A stretch of 8,886 bases of DNA from Schleiferiaceae bacterium (GTDB lineage: Bacteria > Bacteroidota > Bacteroidia > Flavobacteriales > Schleiferiaceae): NCBI GenBank assembly GCA_030831045.1, contig JAURMB010000064.1, positions 1 to 8,886 of the forward strand. Direction: 5' to 3'. The notes below the pieces were generated by a model. The model ran no database searches and was not told the origin of the DNA. It was given only the letters and a program-made list of their open reading frames with translations. Positions 1 through 6,144 of this stretch are shown here, piece by piece (position 1 is the first letter of the stretch; each line of letters begins with the position of its first letter). Both the position numbers and the translations under genes were made by a program.

Positions 1-96
1 AAGCTATCACCAAAAAAATTCTATAATTCGCTATATTACAGCTACTTTTACGAGAATTACCTTATTGCTGGTTTGCATGATTTGGCTTATGTTTAC
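1..96. mobile_element. Probable terminal end of an integrated element (AT-rich)
   Basis: This stretch is clearly AT-rich, whereas the rest of the window is GC-rich. It stops exactly where a 3' tRNA-Asn fragment begins and does not contain the 5' half of that tRNA: there is no TCCTCCT acceptor strand and no D arm. The natural reading is the tip of a genomic island, prophage or ICE integrated into the tRNA gene, with most of the element left of the window. Plus frame 1 is open from the edge to a TAA at 103-105, and frame 2 is open to 218, but neither translation is recognisable. No integrase is visible. The call rests on composition and on the tRNA break only. Confidence 0.45.
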
Positions 97-140
97 GACT
101 GTTAATCAGAGGGTCGCTGGTTCAAGTCCAGCAGGAGGAG
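97..140 (+). pseudogene. 3' fragment of tRNA-Asn(GTT), probable attachment site
   Basis: The fragment contains the anticodon loop CTGTTAA (99-105, anticodon GTT at 101-103), the 3' anticodon strand TCAGA (106-110), a five-base variable loop, and a perfect T arm: GCTGG (116-120), loop TTCAAGT, CCAGC (128-132). The 3' acceptor strand AGGAGGA (133-139) and discriminator G140 follow. The 5' anticodon strand is degraded (TACGA against TCAGA pairs at only three of five positions), and no D arm or TCCTCCT 5' acceptor strand exists upstream. The gene therefore cannot make a tRNA. A 3' remnant that keeps its own terminator is what a tyrosine-recombinase element leaves at the far junction after integrating into a tRNA 3' end. 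Confidence 0.8.
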
Positions 141-146
141 CCCCAC

Positions 147-175
147 AAACCCCGCCAGCGATGGTGGGGTTTTTT
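147..175 (+). terminator. Rho-independent terminator of the tRNA-Asn locus
   Basis: The stem is CCCCGCCA (150-157) paired with TGGTGGGG (162-169) with one G-T wobble, closed by a GCGA tetraloop and followed by a T run (170-175). AAA at 147-149 can extend the stem. It lies seven bases after the tRNA discriminator base, so it is the original tRNA terminator. This supports the view that the DNA to the right is native chromosome. Confidence 0.85.
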
Positions 176-190
176 GTTGCTCCCAGATTC

Positions 191-202
191 CGGGAATTCC
201 CG
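191..202. repeat. 12-bp perfect palindrome
   Basis: CGGGAATTCCCG reads identically on both strands and lies between the tRNA terminator and the small open frame at 214. It could be an operator for a dimeric regulator of the downstream genes, but only one copy is seen and the flanking bases do not extend the symmetry. A 12-bp palindrome can occur by chance, so the function is unknown. Confidence 0.3.
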
Positions 203-213
203 AACTTCACCCA

Positions 214-300
214 ATGAAATCGTTTATCGCGCGCTACCGAGCCGAACTCATCGTGGGCAGCCTAGTGTTTCTTGCGCTGCTGCTCCGGGACCTTTTCTAA
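214..300 (+). CDS. Possible 28-residue single-pass membrane peptide
   Basis: An ATG opens a 28-codon frame ending in TAA. The peptide starts with a short basic segment (K2, R7, R9) and continues into a hydrophobic stretch, roughly residues 13-24 (IVGSLVFLALLL), ending in RDLF. This charge-then-hydrophobic layout is that of a small single-pass inner-membrane peptide. The frame fills the gap between the tRNA terminator and the gene at 316, 15 bp upstream of that start, so the two could be co-transcribed. No homologue is recognised and the length alone cannot exclude chance. It may equally be untranslated leader of the next gene. Confidence 0.4.
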   Translation: MKSFIARYRAELIVGSLVFLALLLRDLF

Positions 301-315
301 ATCGGAATCCCTATT

Positions 316-645
316 ATGTACATTTCCATCACCGGCCTCACCCCTAAAGGCTTCTTGGGCACCCTGCGATTTTGGCTGCTTGCGGTTCCGTCGTTTCGCC
401 AAGCCCAAAAAGCGGAGGGCAATCTTTTTTGCGAAGTGCGTCGCGTCCAAAACTACCAATGCACCTTGACAGCTTGGTCGAGCCGCGAAGCCATGCTCGA
501 CTACCTGCGCAGCGGCACGCACCTCAAAGCCATGAAGGCATTTCGCCACATTGCAACGGGCAAATCCTTGGGCTACGAAGCCGCCTCGGTGCCCCCGTGG
601 AACGAAGCCTTTGAACGGCTCGTTCGCGACGGACGCGATCATTGA
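316..645 (+). CDS. Putative dimeric alpha/beta-barrel protein (monooxygenase-like, DUF3291-type)
   Basis: The 109-residue product looks like one ferredoxin-like alpha/beta-barrel unit of the kind found in antibiotic-biosynthesis monooxygenases, DUF3291 proteins and spheroidene-monooxygenase-like proteins. Visible elements are an initial strand (YISITGL, 2-8), a helix with FRQAQKAEG (28-35), a strand pair from LFCEVRRV to YQCTLTAWSS (37-56), a helix with a REAMLDYLRSGTHLKAMK pattern (57-74) and a C-terminal PPWNEAFERL helix (93-102). The W-x-S-x-E-AM followed by S-G-x-H-x-x-AM arrangement is typical of this fold. Such proteins act in the cytoplasm as dimers; the substrate cannot be predicted and many members have no known catalysis. 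Start ATG 316 gives a full-length domain. The fold assignment is by pattern recognition only. Confidence 0.65.
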   Translation: MYISITGLTPKGFLGTLRFWLLAVPSFRQAQKAEGNLFCEVRRVQNYQCTLTAWSSREAMLDYLRSGTHLKAMKAFRHIATGKSLGYEAASVPPWNEAFERLVRDGRDH

Positions 646-712
646 GGCCGCTTAAGGCGTCATTCCCGTCCCCCGGAGCAGGCTCGTGAACAAAAACCAG
701 CTGAAAATCAAG

Positions 713-720
713 TACCTTAG
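713..720 (+). promoter_or_regulatory. Candidate -7 promoter element TACCTTAG
   Basis: TACCTTAG differs at one fixed position from the Bacteroidota -7 consensus TAnnTTTG and is identical to the octamer before the gene at 6725. It lies 75 bp upstream of the 796 start. No clear -33 TTTG element is seen. Confidence 0.3.
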
Positions 721-756
721 ACCTTCAAGGCGTCCGCGCCCCCTATTCACCCGCGT

Positions 757-765
757 TAGCCTTTG
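757..765 (+). promoter_or_regulatory. Weak alternative -7 element TAGCCTTTG
   Basis: This matches TA and TTTG of the Bacteroidota -7 consensus but with three rather than two bases between them. It would give a leader of roughly 25 bases to the ATG at 796. It is an alternative to the element at 713; neither is proven. Confidence 0.22.
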
Positions 766-795
766 TTGAAATCGTTGCGCACAAAACCCCGCTTC

Positions 796-2043
796 ATGCG
801 CATTTTTGCTCTAACTCTAAGCGTCACTGCTGCGTTTTGCGTCACCGCACAGTCGCTCCCTATTGATTTTGAAACGCCCGTCTCGGGCATGATAGGGTAC
901 GACAACGCCACCTTTACCCGAGTGGCCAACCCAAGTGGAGAGGGCAACAGCAGCGCCAACGTGGGTAAAATTGTAAAAATCAGCGCAGACCAGTGGGCGG
1001 GGGGTAAAATTGTGGGGGTGTCCTCGCTCAACTTCAACACGGCGGCGAGCAGCGTGCTGTCCATGGACGTATTTACCACCCAACCCCCGGGAACGGTCAT
1101 TAAAATCAAACTCGAAGGGCCCTACACCTCAGAAGTCGACGCCGTAACCAGCGTTTCGGGCACGTGGGAAACCTTGCTCTTTGACTTTGGCATTCCGGCG
1201 CCAAGCGGCAGTACCCACCTCGTAATTATGCCGCAGCCCTTCACTCCGGGTGGCGGAGCTACCTTTTATGTCGACAACATTAAGCAGGTTGCCGATCCCG
1301 TAGCGCCCATGCTCGGTGGCCTACCCCTCACCTTTGAGTCCGACGCCACCACCGACCACTTTTTTGACTTTGAAAGTGCCTTTGCAACCGTGGTGACCAA
1401 CCCCCACCAAAATGTCGATAATCCGAGTGCAACCGTGGCTAAACTCATTCGCTACCGCGGCGCCCCGTTTGGCGGAACGAAGATTACCTTTTCGAACAAC
1501 CTGAGCTTCGCCACGCACACCGTCCTGAGCATGAAGGTCTGGACCTCAGCTCCGGTGGGCACCTACGTCACCCTCAAGACCGAAAAACCGTTTTGGGGTG
1601 TTGAGCGAAGCGTGCAAACAACAAAGTCGGGAGATTGGGAAACCCTCACCTTTGACTTTGCTGGCGTACCCAGCGACATGCCCTCGCTCGTGTTCTTATT
1701 TGACTTCGTAGCAGGCAGCACCAACGTGGGCAACGGCTCTGCCAACTCCATCTTTTACGTTGACGACGTCAAATACGCCGGAATTCCTCTGGGTACCGGC
1801 AACGAGGGTGCCACGAACCGTGTTCGCGTCTATCCCAACCCCACTTCACAGCTCTGGACCTTTGCGGCCGACGACCGCCAATCTGCCTACATCGAGCTCG
1901 TGGACCTCAATGGCCGCATCCTCGATCGCGTTACCGGCTCAGGCACCCTCACCCTCGACGCCTCAGGCCTGGCCTCCGGAGTGTACTTCGCGCGAATTCG
2001 CTCCGACGAACATTCTGAGCTGATTCGCTTGGTTAAGAACTAG
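796..2043 (+). CDS. Secreted T9SS type A protein with two tandem beta-sandwich modules
   Basis: The 415-residue product begins with a signal peptide (MRIFALTLSVTAAFCVTAQ, cleavage near residue 19). Two related modules follow, about residues 21-165 and 176-329. Each opens with LP-x-x-FE, contains a VANP or VTNP segment and an SAxVxK(I/L) strand, has a central VLSM(D/K)V strand, then G(T/D)WETLxFDF, and ends in FYVD(D/N)(I/V)K. This resembles the carbohydrate-binding-like beta-sandwich repeats attached to flavobacterial glycanases, but no catalytic domain is present. The C-terminus (342-415) is a T9SS type A sorting domain: VRVYPNPTS, then IELVDLNGRIL, then LASGVYFARI and a final LIRLVKN. It is therefore probably exported and anchored or released at the cell surface, binding polysaccharide or another ligand. 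An upstream TTG at 763 is in frame, but ATG 796 gives a clean signal peptide. Confidence 0.85.
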   Translation: MRIFALTLSVTAAFCVTAQSLPIDFETPVSGMIGYDNATFTRVANPSGEGNSSANVGKIVKISADQWAGGKIVGVSSLNFNTAASSVLSMDVFTTQPPGTVIKIKLEGPYTSEVDAVTSVSGTWETLLFDFGIPAPSGSTHLVIMPQPFTPGGGATFYVDNIKQVADPVAPMLGGLPLTFESDATTDHFFDFESAFATVVTNPHQNVDNPSATVAKLIRYRGAPFGGTKITFSNNLSFATHTVLSMKVWTSAPVGTYVTLKTEKPFWGVERSVQTTKSGDWETLTFDFAGVPSDMPSLVFLFDFVAGSTNVGNGSANSIFYVDDVKYAGIPLGTGNEGATNRVRVYPNPTSQLWTFAADDRQSAYIELVDLNGRILDRVTGSGTLTLDASGLASGVYFARIRSDEHSELIRLVKN

Positions 2044-2051
2044 CCAGCTCT

Positions 2052-2081
2052 GCGCCGTGGTGCCCCGCCACCGCACGGCGC
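2052..2081 (+). terminator. Strong GC hairpin after the T9SS gene (no U tract)
   Basis: GCGCCGTG (2052-2059) pairs perfectly with CACGGCGC (2074-2081), and an inner GTG/CAC helix (2060-2062 with 2069-2071) closes a short C-rich loop. It begins nine bases after the stop codon at 2043 and ends one base before the promoter-like TACATTTA at 2083. It is probably the terminator or 3'-end-stabilising structure of the upstream gene. It lacks a T run, so intrinsic termination is not certain. Confidence 0.55.
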
Positions 2082-2082
2082 G

Positions 2083-2090
2083 TACATTTA
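2083..2090 (+). promoter_or_regulatory. Candidate -7 promoter element TACATTTA
   Basis: TACATTTA matches TAnnTTTG except at the last base. It ends only four bases before the ATG at 2095, so a transcript from it would have essentially no 5' leader. The same octamer stands five bases before the minus-strand start at 6666. It would drive the 2095-3863 cluster. Confidence 0.5.
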
Positions 2091-2094
2091 GTGC

Positions 2095-2505
2095 ATGGAT
2101 GCCGCTGTTGTAAACTACCAAACAGGCCTTGAAGCGCCCAACCGCGCCCTTGGCGACCTGCTTTTAGCGTTAATATCTCGGCATTTATCGGGCGCAACCC
2201 TCAAAATTTGGCACCGTCACCCCGTTTGGTTTCTCAACGGCAACCCCATCGTGGGTTTTAGCGTTCAAAAGCGCGGACTTCGCTTGATGTTCTGGAGCGG
2301 CGCCGATTTCGACGAGCCCCAGCTCGACGTGCGCGGTAAAAAATTCAAAGACGCTTCGCGGTTTTACCAGTCGGTCGACGACGTCATCGAATCAGACCTC
2401 GTGCGCTGGCTCGAGAAGGCACGCCACATTCAGTGGGACTACCAAAACATCGTCAAGCGCAAAGGAGTCCTCGTTCGCATCTCCGATAATTCGGGAAATA
2501 ACTAG
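2095..2505 (+). CDS. DUF1801 (YdhG-like) domain protein
   Basis: The 136-residue product matches the DUF1801/YdhG-like pattern: an N-terminal helix ending in a conserved LLLALISRHL segment (22-31), then KIWHRHPVWFLNGNPIVGFS (37-56), RLMFWSGADFDEPQ (63-76), an RFYQSVDDV segment (89-97) and a C-terminal helix containing LVRWLEKA (102-109). It is a small cytoplasmic alpha/beta protein of the YjbR/CyaY-like superfamily with no established biochemical activity. It is the first gene of a tight cluster, 6 bp before the TfoX-domain gene. There is no Shine-Dalgarno sequence; the start is fixed by the domain's N-terminus and the promoter-like motif just before it. The domain call is from the motif pattern. 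Confidence 0.8.
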   Translation: MDAAVVNYQTGLEAPNRALGDLLLALISRHLSGATLKIWHRHPVWFLNGNPIVGFSVQKRGLRLMFWSGADFDEPQLDVRGKKFKDASRFYQSVDDVIESDLVRWLEKARHIQWDYQNIVKRKGVLVRISDNSGNN

Positions 2506-2511
2506 CTCCTT

Positions 2512-2850
2512 ATGCCCTACAGCGAGCATCAGGCTGACCGCATTAGAGTCCGGCTAAAGCACCTTCCGGTCGTCGAGAAAAAGATGATGGGCGGCCTCAT
2601 TTTTATGGTGCACCACGCCATGTGTGTGGGGATCGACATTGACCGCGCTACCGCAGAAGATCGATTAATGGTCCGGGTGGGCAAGCTCAACTACGAACCT
2701 CTGCTGTCGCTGCCGGGAAGCCGTAAAATGGACTTCACGGGGACCGTACTCCGCGGTTTTCTATTCATCGACGCTGACTCGTTTGACCTCGATGCGGACC
2801 TCGATTTTTGGATTGAAAAAGCCCTGGAATTCAACCGTTTGAACGCATAA
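2512..2850 (+). CDS. TfoX N-terminal-domain protein
   Basis: The 112-residue product is a stand-alone TfoX N-terminal domain: helix SEHQADRIRVRLKHLP (4-19), VEKKMMGGLIFMV (21-33) with its conserved K-x-M-x-GG-x-x-F core, AMCVGI (36-41), DRLMVRVG (50-57), PGSRKMDFTG (68-77), GFLFID (82-87) and a terminal WIEKALEFN helix (100-108). The C-terminal DNA-binding-like half of E. coli TfoX/Sxy is absent, as is usual for stand-alone family members, so a competence role should not be assumed. It starts six bases after the DUF1801 stop and ends 11 bases before the oxidoreductase start, implying co-transcription. Length and motifs are complete; the biological role is unknown. Confidence 0.85.
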   Translation: MPYSEHQADRIRVRLKHLPVVEKKMMGGLIFMVHHAMCVGIDIDRATAEDRLMVRVGKLNYEPLLSLPGSRKMDFTGTVLRGFLFIDADSFDLDADLDFWIEKALEFNRLNA

Positions 2851-2861
2851 TTCTCCCGCCC

Positions 2862-3863
2862 ATGGAACTCGGAATCGACAGCTTCGCCTCCCGCGAACAC
2901 CAGCCGCCCGTTGAAGCAATTCAGCACCTCCTCGAGCGCATCGAAACAGCTGACCGCGTTGGCCTTGACGTGTTTGGCATCGGCGAGCACCACCGCGCAG
3001 AATTTTTGGATTCCGCTCCTTCCGTAATCTTGGCTGCCGCCGCCGCGCGGACCCAGCGCATCAAGCTTACCAGCGCCGTTACCGTGCTCAGCGCCGCCGA
3101 CCCGGTGCGGGTTTTTCAGCAGTTCGCTACGCTCGACCTCGTGAGCAACGGGCGGGCCGAGATGGTGGTCGGCCGCGGATCCTTTACCGAGTCCTTCCCG
3201 CTGTTTGGGCTGGATTTTAACGACTACGACGCGCTGTTCGCCGAAAAACTCGAGCTGCTCCTCAAGCTGCGCGCCGAAGAACGCGTAACCTGGTCGGGCA
3301 AATTTCGTCCGGCCTTGCGCGACCAGGCGGTGCATCCGCGTCCGATTCAGGCCGAAATCCCCATTTGGCTTGGCGTGGGCGGAACTCCCGAGTCTTTTGT
3401 GCGCGCGGGGCTCCTCGGGCTTCCGCTCATGGTAGCCGTCATCGGCGGCGAAACACATCGCTTTCGCCGCGCCATAGACCTTTACCGCGCCGCAGGGGCT
3501 CAAGCGGGGCATGCGCCCGAAAAGCTCAAGGTTGGCCTCCACTCGCTGGGCTACGTGGCGCCGAGCCGCGAAGAGGCCGTGAACGACTACTTCCCCGGCT
3601 ACGCCAAGACGTTTACCCGCATTGGCCGCGAGCGTGGGTGGCCGCCGGTGTCCCGCGAGCGGTTTGACGCCCAAAATGGCCCGACGGGGGCGCTTCTGGT
3701 CGGCGACCCCGACGAAGTCGGCGAGAAAATTCTGCGCCACGCCGAAGCCCTCGGAGGGGTTGACCGCGTCACCTTTCAGATGGACAACGCTGAGCTTCCG
3801 CGCGAAAAGCTGCTGCGCAGCATCGAGCTCATTGGCGAGCGCATTCGCCCCGCCCTTCAATAG
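2862..3863 (+). CDS. LLM-class flavin-dependent oxidoreductase
   Basis: The 333-residue product is a bacterial luciferase-like monooxygenase-family TIM-barrel enzyme that would use FMNH2 or F420, most likely FMN in this phylum. Diagnostic segments are GEHH (41-44), the strand KLTSAVTVLSAADPVRVFQQFATLD (68-92), SNGRAEMVVGRGS (95-107), PIWLGVGGTPES (167-178) and GDPDEVGEKI (281-290) before the last helices. The overall pattern resembles the LLM oxidoreductases annotated under TIGR03858-type models, whose substrates are unknown. It is the last gene of the cluster that starts at 2095, 11 bp after the TfoX-domain gene, and it ends at a hairpin facing the convergent receptor gene. Neither a reductase partner nor a substrate gene is nearby, so the reaction cannot be named. 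Confidence 0.9.
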   Translation: MELGIDSFASREHQPPVEAIQHLLERIETADRVGLDVFGIGEHHRAEFLDSAPSVILAAAAARTQRIKLTSAVTVLSAADPVRVFQQFATLDLVSNGRAEMVVGRGSFTESFPLFGLDFNDYDALFAEKLELLLKLRAEERVTWSGKFRPALRDQAVHPRPIQAEIPIWLGVGGTPESFVRAGLLGLPLMVAVIGGETHRFRRAIDLYRAAGAQAGHAPEKLKVGLHSLGYVAPSREEAVNDYFPGYAKTFTRIGRERGWPPVSRERFDAQNGPTGALLVGDPDEVGEKILRHAEALGGVDRVTFQMDNAELPREKLLRSIELIGERIRPALQ

Positions 3864-3865
3864 CA

Positions 3866-3897
3866 GCGGGCCCCAAAGCCGAAGCTCTGAGGCCCGC
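3866..3897. terminator. Bidirectional hairpin between convergent genes
   Basis: GCGGGCC (3866-3872) pairs perfectly with GGCCCGC (3891-3897). Inside it, AAAGC (3875-3879) pairs with GCTCT (3884-3888, one G-T wobble). On the minus strand this inner helix is capped by a UUCG tetraloop, and on the plus strand by CGAA. It sits two bases after the oxidoreductase stop and 16 bases beyond the receptor stop, so it can end transcripts from both sides. No T tract flanks it. Confidence 0.6.
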
Positions 3898-3913
3898 GCA
3901 TCAGAATACCAAC

Positions 3914-6115
3914 CTAGAACCGCGCAGCCAAGGCCACGACAACGTTGCGGCCAGCTCCCGAAATCCCCGAACTGTAGGGCCGGTAGCGCTGGTCGGTAAG
4001 GTTTTCAAGTCCCACGTTTAGGTTGAGTCCGCGCTTAAACTCCATGCTGGCGCGCGCATTGAGCGTGTACCATGCTGGGCAGTAGGCCAAACCGTCGGCG
4101 TTGAGCGCATACATCTCGGTTTTGGCCCGCTCTTCCCAGGCCAGTTGGTCGTTGCGGCGGGCGCCCTGAAACTGCGTGTACACGTCGGCGCGCACGCGGC
4201 CACGGCGGTACGTCAGCCTGGCCAACCCAAAGGTGGGGGCGGCGTGGCGAGATGGGCTCACTTCGCCGTTGTCCAGTTCTTCGACCCCGTGCTGCACGTT
4301 GTAGGCAAGACGGGTCGACCACCGTGCGCTAAGCATGGCCTCTAGCCCCAATGAGGCGCCAACAACCCGAGCCATAGAAGCATTTTGTAGGGCCTCAATA
4401 CGGCTCATCTCGCCGCCGTACATCATGCTGTCTTGCCCATTGATCGTCCACGGGCGGCGCACCAACGCGTTCTTGAGCCGCGTTGCATATGCGGCCACAT
4501 CGAGCTTCAACCACGTGCCAAACAGCTTGGCTACATCGACGTCGGCATTGTACGCGTACTCCGACTTCAGGTCGGCATTGGGAACCACCACCATGCCCGG
4601 CGACGAGTCAAAAAACTTGCCTAGGTCGTCGACGTTGGGCGCGCGAAACGCGGTACCCAGGTTGCCCTTTACCACCCAATCTTCGAGCGGACGGTAGGTG
4701 ACCCCAAAGCTCCCTGTCATTGCCGCGTCGCGAACGCGAGCCTGAGCGTACGGAAGCTGAAAAAACGCCAAATTCGACGCAAAATCCGCATCCAAACCAA
4801 CCGCGTTGGCCCGCATGCCGGCTGTCCACGTGGCTTTGGGCGTAGCCTCCCACGCTTCGGTCGCATAAAGCCCGGCCGAGAACCACGTAGCCTGCGGGTA
4901 CCGCGAGGGCCCCTGCGCCACCGCCCCTGTGGTGATGTCGGTTACGCTTCCCGTGGAGGCCACCGCGTTCCAAACGGCTTCAGCGCCATAAAACAGATGG
5001 TGTTTTGCGCTCAGTTTTTTGCTGACGTCGGCGTTAAGCGAGTACGCGTCGACGTGCTCGGTCTGCGTCGTGCGCTGGGGTTTATTAAGCGAACGGTCGA
5101 TGCGCGACTCATCAAAACGCTGGGCGGCCACGCGCAGCGTCCAGGCATCCGAAAGCCGTCGCTTGGCCTCTCGGCTCAGCGCGAGGTTGTGCATTTGCCA
5201 GCGTTGGGGACCGTAGTCCCACTCGGCGTAGCGCGGAAGACCATTGCGCACCCGGTTGTGGCGATCGTATCGGCCGTACTTCGAGGTCGACGAAAAATGC
5301 CCGCCGTACTGAAGTTCCAAGCCAGGAGCTAGCGCAAAAACGAGCTTTTGCATCGCGTTCACCTGCTGGTAGCCCGACGGAATTTGGAGCAGCGAATCCG
5401 CCTGAATGCGCACGACGTCGCCATCGGGGGTAACCTCCACGTAGCGCGCCTTGATGTAGTCCCGTGGGCCCCGGCTTCCCTGGCGAAGGTGGTCGAAGTC
5501 CCAGCGGCTGACGCTGGTGATACCGGCCCACTTCGGTCCGCCGTAGTGCAGGTCTATGTGGCCCGTTTGCTCGCGGTTCGCTGAAGAATAGCGCAGGTTG
5601 GCGCGGCCGCGCACCCCCCGTGCCCCCATTTCGGGCTGCAGGGTGGTAAAGCTCATAACGCCCCCAATGGCGTCGCTGCCGTACATCACGCTGGCGGGAC
5701 CAAAAACGACCTCCGTACGCTCCATTGCAAACGGGTCGAGGTTGATGACGTTTTGAATGTTTCCGGAGCGAAAAATGGCCGTGTTCATGCGCACTCCGTC
5801 GACCGAATAAATCAGGCGGTTGGTGGCGAAGCCGCGAATCATGGGGCTTCCGCCGCCCTGCTGGCTTTTTTGAATGAACACTTTGCCCGACAGTCCGAGG
5901 AGGTCGGCTGCCGTTTGCGGCTGAAATTGCGCAATTTGGCGCGGAACCACCACCGCGACCTGCGCCGGAATGTGTTCTGCCGTTTGCTTCCAGCGCGACG
6001 CCGAAATAACGACTTCCCTGAGGTCCAGGGTATCGGGGGTTTGCGAAGGTGCCGCCGTTTGTGCGGCCAATACTGCAGGAAGGGCCCATCCGGCCCAAAT
6101 AGATAAATTTTTCAT
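3914..6115 (-). CDS. TonB-dependent outer-membrane receptor (heme/iron-type family)
   Basis: The 733-residue product is a complete TonB-dependent receptor. It has a signal peptide (about 1-18, ending AVLAAQ), a TonB-box-like LREVVISASR (32-41), a plug of about 45-160 with PMIRGFATNRLIYSVDGVRM (91-110), ERTEVVFGPASVMYGSDAIGG (132-152), and a barrel to the terminal aromatic F733. An FRAPNVDDLGKFFDS segment (490-504) and PNADL (512-516) resemble the FRAP and NPNL boxes of hemoglobin/transferrin/heme receptors. No histidine lies between the boxes, so heme use is not established; siderophore, heme or another metal complex are all possible. There is no N-terminal carboxypeptidase-regulatory-like domain. 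The frame is open to an ATG at 6193, but ATG 6115 gives a proper signal peptide and follows the upstream gene's stop by 29 bp, indicating an operon. Confidence 0.9.
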   Translation of the reverse strand: MKNLSIWAGWALPAVLAAQTAAPSQTPDTLDLREVVISASRWKQTAEHIPAQVAVVVPRQIAQFQPQTAADLLGLSGKVFIQKSQQGGGSPMIRGFATNRLIYSVDGVRMNTAIFRSGNIQNVINLDPFAMERTEVVFGPASVMYGSDAIGGVMSFTTLQPEMGARGVRGRANLRYSSANREQTGHIDLHYGGPKWAGITSVSRWDFDHLRQGSRGPRDYIKARYVEVTPDGDVVRIQADSLLQIPSGYQQVNAMQKLVFALAPGLELQYGGHFSSTSKYGRYDRHNRVRNGLPRYAEWDYGPQRWQMHNLALSREAKRRLSDAWTLRVAAQRFDESRIDRSLNKPQRTTQTEHVDAYSLNADVSKKLSAKHHLFYGAEAVWNAVASTGSVTDITTGAVAQGPSRYPQATWFSAGLYATEAWEATPKATWTAGMRANAVGLDADFASNLAFFQLPYAQARVRDAAMTGSFGVTYRPLEDWVVKGNLGTAFRAPNVDDLGKFFDSSPGMVVVPNADLKSEYAYNADVDVAKLFGTWLKLDVAAYATRLKNALVRRPWTINGQDSMMYGGEMSRIEALQNASMARVVGASLGLEAMLSARWSTRLAYNVQHGVEELDNGEVSPSRHAAPTFGLARLTYRRGRVRADVYTQFQGARRNDQLAWEERAKTEMYALNADGLAYCPAWYTLNARASMEFKRGLNLNVGLENLTDQRYRPYSSGISGAGRNVVVALAARF

Positions 6116-6144
6116 TTTCAATGTGTTAAAGAAACTAATAGACG

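Noticed and set aside
2..218. Open frame 2 running through the tRNA fragment, giving an NQRVAGSSPAGG-like peptide
   Set aside because: This is the familiar spurious translation of tRNA-Asn sequence; the tRNA fragment explains it.
319..326. TACATTTC resembling the promoter octamer
   Set aside because: It lies inside the coding start of the 316 gene and is not suitably placed before any other start codon.
262..642. 126-codon minus-strand frame opposite the 316-645 gene
   Set aside because: The plus-strand frame has a recognisable fold pattern; the minus frame has no signal and is a complement artefact.
632..661. GACGC/GCGTC stem at the end of the 109-residue gene
   Set aside because: Only five base pairs with a 20-base loop and no T run; too weak to call a terminator.
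2691..3860. 389-codon open frame on the minus strand opposite the oxidoreductase cluster
   Set aside because: It is antisense to three well-recognised genes; its translation resembles no family and is rich in Arg, Gly and Ala, as expected for the complement of GC-rich coding DNA.
5112..6098. 328-codon minus-strand frame overlapping the receptor gene
   Set aside because: It is the same strand in another frame within a clear TonB-dependent receptor; its Arg/Pro/Gly-rich translation has no recognisable domain.
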